Source of the DNA: Azadirachta indica
Lineage: Eukaryota > Streptophyta > Magnoliopsida > Sapindales > Meliaceae
Assembly: GCA_022749755.1 (NCBI GenBank)
Contig: CM040443.1
Location: 18,893,228-18,957,227 of the forward strand
DNA length: 64,000 bases
Reading direction: 5' to 3'
The notes beneath the pieces are model-generated. The model had not been told where the DNA came from. It saw nothing but the letters and a program-made list of their open reading frames with translations, and did not search any database. Positions 47,601 to 58,194 of this stretch are shown piece by piece (the first letter of the stretch is position 1; the number at the start of each line of letters is the position of its first letter). A program made the translations under genes and the position numbers.

Positions 47601-49290
47601 AATAAAATAAGAGGTTTGTTGCACTAAAACTATATGGGTTTTCCTAATTATGAATGTCATGACCCGTGCTTATTTTTTTTTACTGTCGCTACTGTCTCTA
47701 TTTGTTATTTCCTGGACTTTGGGATTCTGCTATTACTAATTTTGGTTGGTGCTATTAGAAATTACTGCTTTGTTAGAAGGTGGTAGTTTCTTGTTTTACT
47801 TTAGTTGCTAGATTTTCCCATTGGTGCTGGTGCAATTCGCTGTTGTTAGCTAATGATTTTCTTGTGTATTTGCTTTCTACAATTTGATGCTAGCTTTACT
47901 CCAATTATGCTAATGCAAAATGATTGCGGTTAGCTGGTGTTGGCTGGTTATCTTGTACTAGCTATTCTTACTTACTACTACAAATTCTTTATTGCTGTAC
48001 TGGCTATGCTTTATAGCTTCTCGTGCTTCAGATTCTTATGAAAATTCTTTGTTTTTACTTATTAAAGTTTGACTGTTAGATATCCTGTTGGTCTTTGCAA
48101 GGAGGGAAATCGGCCCATTTTAAGCAAGCTTTTCAGGAACATAAATATAGTTTATAAGTCTATTTTATTTATTGCACTTATAAGTGCTCTGTTCTGTGGC
48201 TTTTATATGCCATTGTTTGTAAAAGAAACTCTCAACTGTCATTCTTTGATTGGTTTCGTTTAGCCTCTTTGGGCTTGCTCTTTATATTTTATTTTTCTTT
48301 CATATTAATAAATTTCTTTGATTAAAAAAAAAAAGCAGCAATACTGCTATCAGATCTGTTATCATTTATTGCTGGTCCTATTGAATTTTTGTTGCTGTTA
48401 TTATTTTGTGGCTATTGCTTGCCGTCTATTTTGATGCTGGTTTCTACAGTTTGCTGCTGAAATTGTTGTTTGCTATCATTTGCTGCTGGGCTGCTGTTAT
48501 GCTGTTTTATGGCTATTGTTTGATGTCTATTCTACTGCTGGTTTCTGCAATTTGTTGTTAATTCATTTGGTTTTTTATTTGGCTGTTTATTATTGTTTGC
48601 GGTTGTTAGCCTTAGGGCTGCTCTTATATCTTCTTCTTTCCTTTCAATAATATGGTTTTCTAATTAAAAGGAAAAAAGTACGTAACATCATCACAACTCT
48701 TTTCTGATGTAATTTTCTATGTGAGACTTGAAATAAAATCTTTTATTTTATAAAATTAATTAAAAAAAATTTCTTCAGGATCTTAAAGTTTCTGCTGTGT
48801 GATTAAGTTGCTACTATGATAATAAACCAATTGGGCAATTAACAAACTTAATATATTTTTAGTTATTTTCTTATGTACGTCTTTCAATCTGGAATACTGT
48901 AACATTTTTGCCTTGTCTTATGAAAGTTAGTATTTTCAGCCAAGTAATTTGAAGAAGAGACCTAGCTTGCAGCAAAGAAAACAACAGTTTATGGCCTGTT
49001 ATTGTTGCTAGTTACTAGAATTTTTTTTTTGTTACTGTTTTGCTGATACTTTTGTTTCTGTTGTGCTAAAAATGCCACCCTCTGTTGCATCTATTTGTTG
49101 CAGAAAAAGCATTTTTGCTTAGCCGTTAGCTGCTGGAAAGTTTGCTATTACCTTTTGCTGGAAATGCTGTCATTTACTGCTGTTTATTGGTCTGCTGCTC
49201 TTAGTCTCTACAGCCCTATTTTCTATTATTTTCCTTTATTATGTGCTGCATTTGGAAAATTTTTCTTTTAAAAAAAAAAAGTTGCACTTA
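47600..49290 (+). repeat. Three tandem TGCTG-rich units with poly(A)-like ends
   Basis: T-rich DNA full of TTGCTG and TTTGCTGCTG phrases. It forms three successive units ending in A-runs at about 48331, 48677 and 49280. The first two end with similar tails: TAGCCTCTTTGGGCTTGCTC or TAGCCTTAGGGCTGCTC, then TTTC-TT..AATAA, then poly(A). The third is looser. Such tails resemble 3' ends of plant LINE or SINE retroposons. No reverse transcriptase is present. Confidence 0.5.
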
Positions 49291-50030
49291 TAATTTGCAC
49301 TGGGACTTCACTCAAATCCCTTCTATTATCTCTTGAAATAATAATATTACTTTAATAAAAAAAATGTGATTGAAAGATACAAATTTCATAAATTTTCCAA
49401 TTTATTGGCTTCAAGTAAACTAAACAAAGGGAGTAGATTTGAAGGATATTTATGCAGGTTTTTAAGAGACTACATAACCAACGATTTGCTGAGTGAAGGC
49501 TAATGTCCATTGTGGACTTTTAGTTTTTTTTTTTTCACTAAAGAATTTTGTTTTGCTACTGTTACCCATTAAAAGAATTTTGTTGTGTTATTTTGTTTAA
49601 TTTATAATGTAGGTTATGAAGATGGTGAATATTTTATTAAACACTAAGGACACATTGAAGACAACATAGTATTAGGGAACAAAAAAATTTATCTTTTTGT
49701 GTATATTTTGTGTTCTTTGAGTTTTATTATATGACAATATAATTGTTTATATATTGTTTCTTTGATACAATACATGTTAAATATGTAAATTTATAATTTT
49801 CGTCAATAAAATAAATTGGATGATAAATCATATATTATATTGTTCGATGCTTTATATTTCCAATTTGATTAATAATATTAAGAAAATAAGAAATTATCAA
49901 ATTAATATAGATAAATTTTATTCATAACTTTTAAAAAATACAACAAATGTAAGATATGAATAGTATTTTGTAATAGTTATTGGCATATGTTCAAATTTAT
50001 TCTATAACAAATGATAGCACTAATCAAATG
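49291..50030. other. AT-rich interior near the right CACTA end
   Basis: No gene found. It leads into the subterminal repeat zone (about 50030-50320) with repeated AATGCT and TAGCAT motifs. Confidence 0.35.
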
Positions 50031-50377
50031 CTGTAATATTGCTAAACAATGACTTTCCAAGACTAATAATAGCATTTTCTTCATGCTATAGTTTAGATTT
50101 GGTAGCAATATAGAAATGTTGTATGTTATACAAATATAGTATTAATAAAATGCAATGATAGGTAATATATAGCTTTCTTTCAATGCTAGTAATTCTTTTT
50201 TGTAGTATTAAAAAAATACTACAAAAGTTTAGAACTTTTAGTTATGTTGGATAACATAGCATAGGCTAAAATGCTACCATATATATATGGTAGCATTTTT
50301 TAGATGCTACCATATGTAATTTTTCTTGTAATGGACACACATGCACCTTCCCACACACATATACGCACATACATATA

Positions 50378-50807
50378 TATAATAGAATTCAAATACGATT
50401 CAGCATGCTTTACTAATCACAATAGCATATATATCAAGTGCGGAATTAAACTTAAAAGCATACCTTCTGTCATTGACGTCTTTTACAATCAGGTAATGAA
50501 AGTTTCTGGTTTATGATTTTTCTAAACTTTACACAATTTTTATACGATTATGTATATTTACTAAAAAGAAATTGTTGACTTAAGGACCTAACCAAAAGAA
50601 AGCCTGTATTTATAGGCTTTACCCATCACAGAAGTCACAAAAAAATTGCTAGAAACTGTAACCAATTGATTGCTTGAAACTGTTAGAACGTATAACAACT
50701 GTTAGAATATATAATAAACTACAAAAAACTGACAGAAACTGTATAATACGCGTTCCCACTTAAAATGATGAAAGATCGTGAGTTACTTACAGTTAAAAAT
50801 TCTAACA
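50378..50807 (-). repeat. LTR of second copia (3' LTR in element orientation)
   Basis: Shares GAATTCAAATA, CAGCATGCTTTA, CCCATCACAGAAGTCA and AATGATGAAAGATC with 55972-56406 and ends CAGTTAAAAATTCTAACA. Confidence 0.9.
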
Positions 50808-51099
50808 TTATCTTATAGGGTCCATAATTTCATCATTTACCATAATAAGAGACAAAATACATGAATTATAACGATAAGTTCTCTATAAATGAGTATTATC
50901 TGCCATGTATTACTATGCATTATGTCTCTTAAATAGTTGTCCATAATAATAATGAATAAACTCTATGTTTATTGTAGGTTCAACTATAAATGATCAAATT
51001 AATAAATGTGTACACAATTAAAAATTAAATATGAGAAAATATCATAACATAAATAAAATTTCATTACAATCAATATTCATTCTTATAACGAAAAACATA

Positions 51100-54000
51100 A
51101 AAAAAAAAACCAAGTCTTATTCGATCTATATGATCTTTAAATTTCAATGGTGGCATGGCTTTTGTTAAAGGATTAGCAATCATTAATTCAGTGCTAATGT
51201 GTTCAATAACTATTATTTTATTTTTAACACGTTCTCTTATGGTTAAATACTTGATGTCGATGTATTTACTTCAACTATCACTTTTGTTATTTTTAACTAT
51301 AAAATTGTAGTTGAATTATTACAATATATCGTTAATAGCCTAAAAATTGAATCCACGATTTTAAGCCATATATATGAAATTCTTTATCCATACACCATGC
51401 AAGGTAACTCAAAACAAGATACGAACTCAGCCTCTATAGTAAAAGTAGTAGTCAAAGTTTGATTTACGCTCCTCTAAGATACAGGTCTACCAACAAACAT
51501 AAAAATGTATCTGGATGTTGACTTTCGTGAATCAACATAGTCAGCAAAATCTGAATCTAAGTATCCATAACCTCTAAATTACATGTTCGTCTATACATAA
51601 GCTTGTAATCCTTCATTCCTTGAAGGTACCTTATCACCTTCTTTGCAGTTTTCTAGTGGTCTAAACTAGGATTACTTTGATATCTTCCCAATATTCTAAT
51701 AGCAAATGCAATATCAGGTCTAGTGCAAACCTGAGCATACATTAGACTGACAATAGCAGAAGCATATAGAATGTTTTGCATTTGCTCCCTTTCAAGATCA
51801 TTTCTTGGACATTGGTTTAAGTTAAATCTGTTACCTTTCACAATAGGTGCTATACTTGGTGAACAATCTTTCATCTGAAATCTCTCTAAAACTTTGTTGA
51901 TATAGGTCACTTGAGACAGACCTAAAATACCTCAAAATCTATCTCTATGTATCTTAATACCAATGACATAAAATGCATTACTCATATCCTTTATGTCAAA
52001 ATTTTCAAAGAGAAATCGTTTCACCTTATAAAGCAACACCTTATCATTAGCTGCAAGCAAAATGTCATTCACGTATAGAATTAAGAAATATATTTTGCTC
52101 TTACTGACTTTCTAGTATATACATTAATCCATGACGTTCTCTACGAAACCAAATAAAGAAACAACATCACGAAATTTCAAATACCATTGACGGAAAACTT
52201 GTTTCAAGCCATATATAGATTTCTTGAACTTGCAAACCAAATGCTTGCCATTGCTAGAGGAAAATCTTTTTGATTGCTTCATATAAACCTCTTCCTTTAA
52301 ATCTTTATTGAGAAAAACTGTTTTCACATCTATTTGTTGCAACTCTAAATTAAAATGCGCAACTAATGTCATAATTATATAAAAGGAATCTTTCTTGAAT
52401 ATAGGAGAAAATGTCTCTTTGTAGTTAATTCCTTCCTTTTGCGTGAATCTTTTGACAACGAGTTTTACTTTGTATCTCTAAATGTTGCCTAATAAGTCTT
52501 TCTTAATTTTAAAGACCATTTACACTCTATAGTTTTTGTCCCATTAGGCAACTCAACAAGATCCTAAACGACATTAGATGCCATAGAATTCATCTCATCT
52601 TTCATTGCATTATATCATAAATTTGATTCTTTGCAACTCATAACTTGTGAAAACGTTTCTGGATCATTTTCGGCTCTAATATTATAGTCAGATTCTTGTA
52701 AATACACAATATAATCATTAGAAACTGCTAATTTCTTTAATATAGTAGATCCCTTAATGTTGTATTAACATTTTCCTAAGGAATACGTTGTTCAACTGGT
52801 TGTTCAAAAATATCTAGTAATTCTTAAACAAATTGATCTACTAGATTATTATCAATCACTTATGAAATTTCAACGATTGGTTGCTCAACACCTAATTAGA
52901 CTTAAGGGGTGTTATGAATGACAATCAATTTATCACTTGAAGTGGACAATGGAGCATCAATATGATCTTTCTCAGAAACAATATCCTGAGATTGATCATT
53001 TCCACTGATTAAGTCATTTTTAAAAAATTTTGCATTTTTTGATTCCACAATCTAATGTTATGAGATAGACAATAAAATCTATACCTTTTAGACCTTTCGG
53101 CATATCGAATAAAATATCTACCAATGATCTTTGGGTCTAGTTTCTTTTCTTATGGATTATAAATTGTCACTTCAGATGGGCATCCCCAAACGCGTATATG
53201 TTGCAAACTCGGTTTCTAACCTTTAAATAATTCAAAAGGCATTTTTGGCATAGCCTTGGTTGGAACTTAGTTCAATATGTACGTTGTCGTCTTAAGAGCT
53301 TCAGTCCACAATGATTTAGGAAGCTTGAAGCTGTTAAGTATACTCCGTACAATGTCCATTAACATTCGGTTTCTTCTTTTTACTATACCAATCTAGTTTG
53401 GAGAACCAGGCATGACGTATTGGGCAATTATCCCTTATTCCTGAAGAAACTTCATAAATGGATCAAGTATTTGTCTATTTTCAGTATATCTACCAAAATA
53501 TTTTCTACCCCTGTCTGTTCTCACGATCTTAATTTGTTTTCCGCATTGTTTCTCTATTTCAGCTTTGAAAATTTTAAAAGCATCTGGTGCTTTATTTTTA
53601 TTTTTAAGCAAGTCGAGATACATATATTGTGAGTAATCATTTATAAAAGAGATGAATTATTTCTGACTATACGAGTCCATATCTGGACTATAAATGTTTA
53701 AATGTATGATCTCCAATATATTTGAAATCCTCTTGGCAGCTTTTTTTGTCTTGTTGGTTTGCTTTCCCTTTTTACAATCCAAACAATTATTAAAATTAGT
53801 AAAATATAAAGTACTAAGTATTCCATCATTTACTAATCTTTTAATTCCTTTTATAGAGATATGTCCTAATCTCTGGTATTACAAGATAGAGGAATTTTCA
53901 TTCATAACACATCGTTTAACACCAGCTTGAACATGCATCACATCATGAAAGACATTGTTTTGTAAATTAATAAAGAAAGACCATTAGACAAGGTACCATT

Positions 54001-54420
54001 TCCAACAAGATTATATTTGTAAAATAAATTAAAAGATGTATCTGAAAAATTAAAGGAATAACCAACGGTATACGTTTTGAAATAGAAATCAAATTTCTAG
54101 AGAAAGTTGGAATATGAAATGTCTTTTTTAAATCCATAACAAAGCCACTACTTAAAATTAAACTACATATTCCAATTGCCTCCACATGTGAATGCATCTT
54201 ATTTGCTGAATAAATGCACTGCTCACTACCCACTGGCTTTCTTAGGTTTTGTATACCCTACAAGGTATTTGCAACATGGATTTTATAACCAGAATTAATC
54301 CACCATGTGTTATGATTAGCTTCAACTGTATTAGACTCATAACAAACAAATGAGATTAAATTACCTTTCTTCTCAAGCCATTTTTAAAATTTGGAACAAT
54401 CCTTCTTTATGTGTCATTTC
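51100..54420 (-). pseudogene. Second copia pol remnant
   Basis: High to low on the minus strand: a knuckle-like CYFCKKK-stop-HIKKDC near 54410; protease active site WWINSG (about 54300), in which the catalytic Asp of DSG is Asn; integrase piece 53435-53623 with VRTDRGRKYFG; RT pieces 52124-52372 (DVKTVFLNKDL, KSIYGLKQ) and 51653-51910 (VSLMYAQVCTRPDIAFA); RNase H near 51410-51540 (SRKSTSRYIF, TIEAEF) with a stop. Many stops and shifts are present. Confidence 0.88.
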
Positions 54421-54581
54421 TTCTTGCAGAAGTAGCACTTGAATTCTTTTTTTATTTTCGTTTGAGGAGGTATTTTACCTTTGCCCTTTTATTTGGCTTG
54501 CCTTGTTCTTCCTTTGTGTTGCCATATATGCACTTTCACCTAATTCCATTATTAGTCTTCCTTCCTCTTGAACACACATGG

Positions 54582-55079
54582 TCAATAGTTTATTAATTGA
54601 CTATTTATCCTATGCGTGTTATAAGAGATTTTGAAGGGTCCATATGGTTGTGGAAAAGTATTCAGTATGTGCTCACGCACACCTCTAACACTGTTGAGCC
54701 TCGTAAATGAAAACTTCATAATTAGAGTGCTAGCAAATGCTTTATCTGAAGTCTCAAACTGTTCATCAATTACCTTCAGTAATGCCTTGACATTATCATA
54801 TTGATCAACTGAACCCCAAATAACAACAGAAATTTTGGTTTTATGAACATCATAATCAATATCCATCCACTCTAAATGAAAGAGAATTCTTTCCTTCCAA
54901 ATTTTATAGTTATCAATTTTCAACCCGGAAATGTTACATTTGATATTAGAGAAATTTACAGATTGTATGATTGCATAAATTAAACATATATGCTTATACA
55001 TAATACAAATTGAGGCTAATAAATAAATATCATGTTTTACCAATGTAAACCACGTTGTAAAATATGAATCAATAAACAT
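54582..55079 (-). pseudogene. Second copia gag remnant
   Basis: The minus-strand frame contains a copia gag-like stretch: ISGLKIDNYKIWKERILFH, HLEWMDIDYD and LLKVIDEQFETSDKA, then LNSVRGVREHI. The first 45 or so residues are hydrophobic and unlike gag, so translation probably began near 54950 rather than at the longest ATG. The zinc knuckle lies in a separate frame further on. Confidence 0.75.
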
Positions 55080-55533
55080 AAAACTTGTTTGTGGGTTAAA
55101 GTTTTAATTTAAGCATATTCATATATATATATATATATAAATCTTTATAATAAAACTAACAAATTATGTTCCTCTTCCTAATTCCTGTGAGTAATTAAGA
55201 AAATAATTTGATATTTTATTCTAATTAATCATATAAATATAATAAAAATTTCTGTGGGATAAAATTTATTATATTAAATATGATTAACTACAAGTAATGT
55301 CAATTTCTTGTACATGATCCTAAAACATTGGAAATATAATTTTGTATAATTAAAGATGCTGAAGTTAATTCTTAATTAATCAAAATTATATGGATTATAG
55401 AGTACAGACATTTAATTTTAATTATAAAAATTGGTCATATAAATTGTATGCAACAATAAAACATAATTTCAATTTTATGTCTCAAAATAATCAAATAAGT
55501 TGCATGATATTATTTACTATAACATACAGAAAA

Positions 55534-55726
55534 TTACATGTCATATTACCAAAATAAAGAAAACGACATATCATACAATTTCACAAACAAAAACTACATG
55601 TCATATTAAATCATTTAAAAAATGATATGTCTTACTATTTTACATGAGTAGATGACATGTCATACAATATCATGCACAAAATGACATGTCATATTGTTTG
55701 GCATACGATAGATGACATATCATATA
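55534..55726. repeat. Seven-copy 30-bp tandem repeat with palindromic core TGACATGTCA
   Basis: Cores ACATGTCATA, GACATATCATA, ACATGTCATA, TGATATGTCTTA, TGACATGTCATA, TGACATGTCATA and TGACATATCATA start at about 55536, 55565, 55596, 55623, 55653, 55682 and 55713. That is a regular 29-31 base period, and the spacers vary. It lies in the copia leader between primer site and gag. Confidence 0.85.
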
Positions 55727-55971
55727 ATATTGTCTTCAACTTCCAACAAATGATTTTCAATTTGATTACAGAAACAAATTATCTCTTATTTGACTTTAAA
55801 AACAAAAAAATCATCAATTCAAATCCCAAACTAGTAATCCGATTTAATAATGATTTATAGTATTATTATTGATCAATAATGTTTGATAATAAATTTGATT
55901 TTTTAGAAATTAATCATTTAACCGAATTTCACAAAATCAAAGCAGAGGCAATAGCAATGGCTCTAATTATA

Positions 55972-56406
55972 TATAATAGAATTCAAATATAATCCAGCAT
56001 GCTTTATTAATCACAATGACATGTAAATCAAGTGCAAAATTAAACCTAAAAACATACCTCATTGCCATTAACATCTTTTACAATCTGGTGATAAAAGTTT
56101 CTAATTTATAGTTCTTTTAAACCTTTTATACGATCGTATATATTTACTAAAAAAAAATTGTTGGCTTAGAGATTTAATCAAGAAAAAACCTATATTTATA
56201 GGCTCTGCCCATCACAGAAGTCATAACCCTAAAAAATTGTTAAAACTTGTAACCAACTGACCAACTGACTACTGGAAACTGTCAAAATGTGTAACAACTG
56301 CTAAAACATATAATGAACTGTAAAAAACTGACAGAAACTTTATAATACATGTTCCCACTTAAAATGATGAAAGATCATGGGTTACTTACAGTTAAAAATT
56401 CTAACA
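55972..56406 (-). repeat. LTR of second copia (5' LTR in element orientation)
   Basis: Homologous to 50378-50807. Just inside it (about 55950-55971) the minus strand reads TAATTAGAGCCATTGC, a decayed match to the initiator-Met primer site (ATCAGAGCCA). Confidence 0.9.
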
Positions 56407-56476
56407 ATATAAACATAGAGTTTTTTCTTTAAAGAATATATATATATATATATATACGCGATAAAAGGATTTATAA

Positions 56477-56740
56477 GGGAGAATGCCCATTGCCCCTCTC
56501 CTTTTTCAGCCAATGCTCCATTACCCCCTTATATTTTTCGTAATACTCCATCACCCCCCTAAATTCTGATTTTGCCCTTTAATATTTTCAATATTTTCGA
56601 TTTTATCATTTATAAATTAATTGAACTATAGGGTAAAATCGAAAAAAAATAAGAATCAGAAGGGTGATGGGATATTACGAAAAATATAGGAAGATAATGG
56701 GGTATTGACTGAAAAAATGGGGGGTAATGCGTATTCACCT
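56477..56740. mobile_element. MULE-type MITE, family member 2
   Basis: A 264-bp relative of the element at 22188-22462. It shares GAATGCCCATTGCCCC, CCATTACCCC, TATATTTTTCGTAATACTCC and the internal TTTATAAATTAATTGAAC. The 9-bp TSD GATTTATAA is perfect (56468-56476 and 56741-56749). The homologous place in the first block reads GATTTACAA at 28521-28529 with no insert. Confidence 0.92.
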
Positions 56741-56749
56741 GATTTATAA

Positions 56750-58065
56750 TTCATTGAACTTTACTGTGGCCATAAGATTCTACGCACATGCAAAAATATA
56801 ATCATAAATTATTAATTTCTTCTTTAATTCTATTACACAAAACTTTTGAGTAGAATGTAAGGAAGGGTTACTTTTTATACAAAGGGATAGCATTAAAATC
56901 ACTGAGATGTATATATGTTTAAATAAAAAAAAAATTAATCTATTTAATCAAATAAATTCATGATTTTATTGAAAATAACTGACTAATCCTAAATGTTAAG
57001 TTATATATTAACATTTTAATGGTCAAAATTTAATATTTTAAGAATAATTTGATTATTTTAATAAATATTGGAAATTTATCTAATACAAAATGAATAAATT
57101 ATTTTTTTAAATAATATAAAATTTTAGCTACCTAAATATTATTACTCCTATGTGTATGTGTGTGTGTGTGTATATATATATATACTAATAGCACATAATG
57201 TTACAGCTAATGACATGTATATATGAACAGATTTCTTTAACTCTTCTATGATACAGTAGAAATGTCCAGCTAATAATTATTATGCAAGCACGTTGTACAT
57301 ATAAACTACTGCACATTACTAGTGCCTGTTTTTATATGCATTAGGATGAACTTAATTTTATACTATACAAATTATATTTTAAAATAGATCTTCTATGTAA
57401 AATATATTTAATATTGTCAAAATTATTCAAAAATTATTAAAAAATACAAAAAATAAAAATAAGGATAATATAGTTATTTTATATATTTTATAATAGTTGA
57501 GAGATAAAATAATTAGTTTAACGTAATAATGGTAGTCTCGAAGGGGTATCTTGATATTTTTTTGGAATTTAGAAGTATTTTGATTTATTAAAAATCTAAA
57601 ATATATTGCTTTTCCCCCAAAATTTAAGGGTAAAGTATAATATCTTACAATTCATAGATATTAATTGATTAAAGTTATATCATCAACTAAGGTAATTAAT
57701 TTAAAATTATTGTTACTTAAAAAAAATAAATAATAATTTTTAAAATGAAAAAATTTCTGCCAAAATTTTGTTTATAATATCATTATGAATAATGTGGTAT
57801 CTTTGATGTGTATATTTTAATCTCTATCAGTGTTAATAATTGGGAAAAAAAAAAAAAGCTTATAGTCAAAATGATAGCAATTGTTGCACTACGATTGTTG
57901 TAATGTCATTAATCAATATATGGATATCTTCTAGCCAATTTTAAATACGTATAAAATCTATAGTGAAATTAAAAGTATCTTTTTGTAACAATATATTTTA
58001 TGTAGAAATCATGTGATCAATATATTAATCACAGAGTGAAAGCTAAATAACATTTATGTATTCTT
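56750..58065. repeat. BAHD upstream block, copy 2 of 3
   Basis: Homologous to about 28960-30450, beginning TTCATTGAACTTTACTGTGG. About 430 bases (28530-28960 of copy 1) are missing. It keeps a partly deleted copy of the 29644 MITE. It stops where the BAHD remnant would start. Bases 58066-58194 hold nothing recognised. Confidence 0.78.
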
Positions 58066-58194
58066 TTAGTTTGACTTTTTTATTAAAAAAATTTTTTTAA
58101 CAATAAAAACTTCTATTGACATTTTATGGGCTTAGGCTTATTTATGGGTTTGGACCTTTAATTGATTAATCTGGGTCCTATATAAACATATCCG

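Larger units (their letters stand above)
38706..50333. mobile_element. CACTA-like non-autonomous element, enlarged by nested transposons
   Basis: Left end CACTATAACAAATATGG, right end inverted CATTACAAGAAAAATTAC. The two align for 29 bases with about 22 matches and match the CACTACAAGAAA consensus of plant CACTA elements. Subterminal GGTAGCAT/ATGCTACC motifs recur at both ends (38730-38780 and 50030-50320), as expected for binding sites of the CACTA TnpA-type protein. Flanking 3-mers are TAC and GAC, an imperfect TSD. The homologous tract in the first unit (about 28400) is uninterrupted. No CACTA transposase was seen. Inside lie a foldback MITE, a MULE and poly-A-tailed repeats. Confidence 0.7.
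50378..56406 (-). mobile_element. Second Ty1/copia LTR retrotransposon, decayed
   Basis: Two short LTRs (50378-50807 and 55972-56406) flank about 5.2 kb reading on the minus strand in gag, protease, integrase, RT, RNase H order. A possible 5-bp duplication ATATA (50373-50377 and 56407-56411) lies in AT-rich DNA, so it is only suggestive. The element interrupts the CA/AT simple-sequence tract of the second duplicated unit about 45 bases right of the CACTA-like end. It is a different family from the element at 4765, given LTR length and sequence. Confidence 0.92.

Noticed and set aside
47600..49290. CRISPR-like or coding interpretation of the TGCTG repeats
   Set aside because: No regular repeat/spacer structure and no long open frame; the context is plant nuclear transposon DNA.
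53420..54596. + strand open frames within the second copia element (53420-53632, 53694-53930, 54411-54596)
   Set aside because: Antisense shadows of the minus-strand integrase, protease and gag regions.
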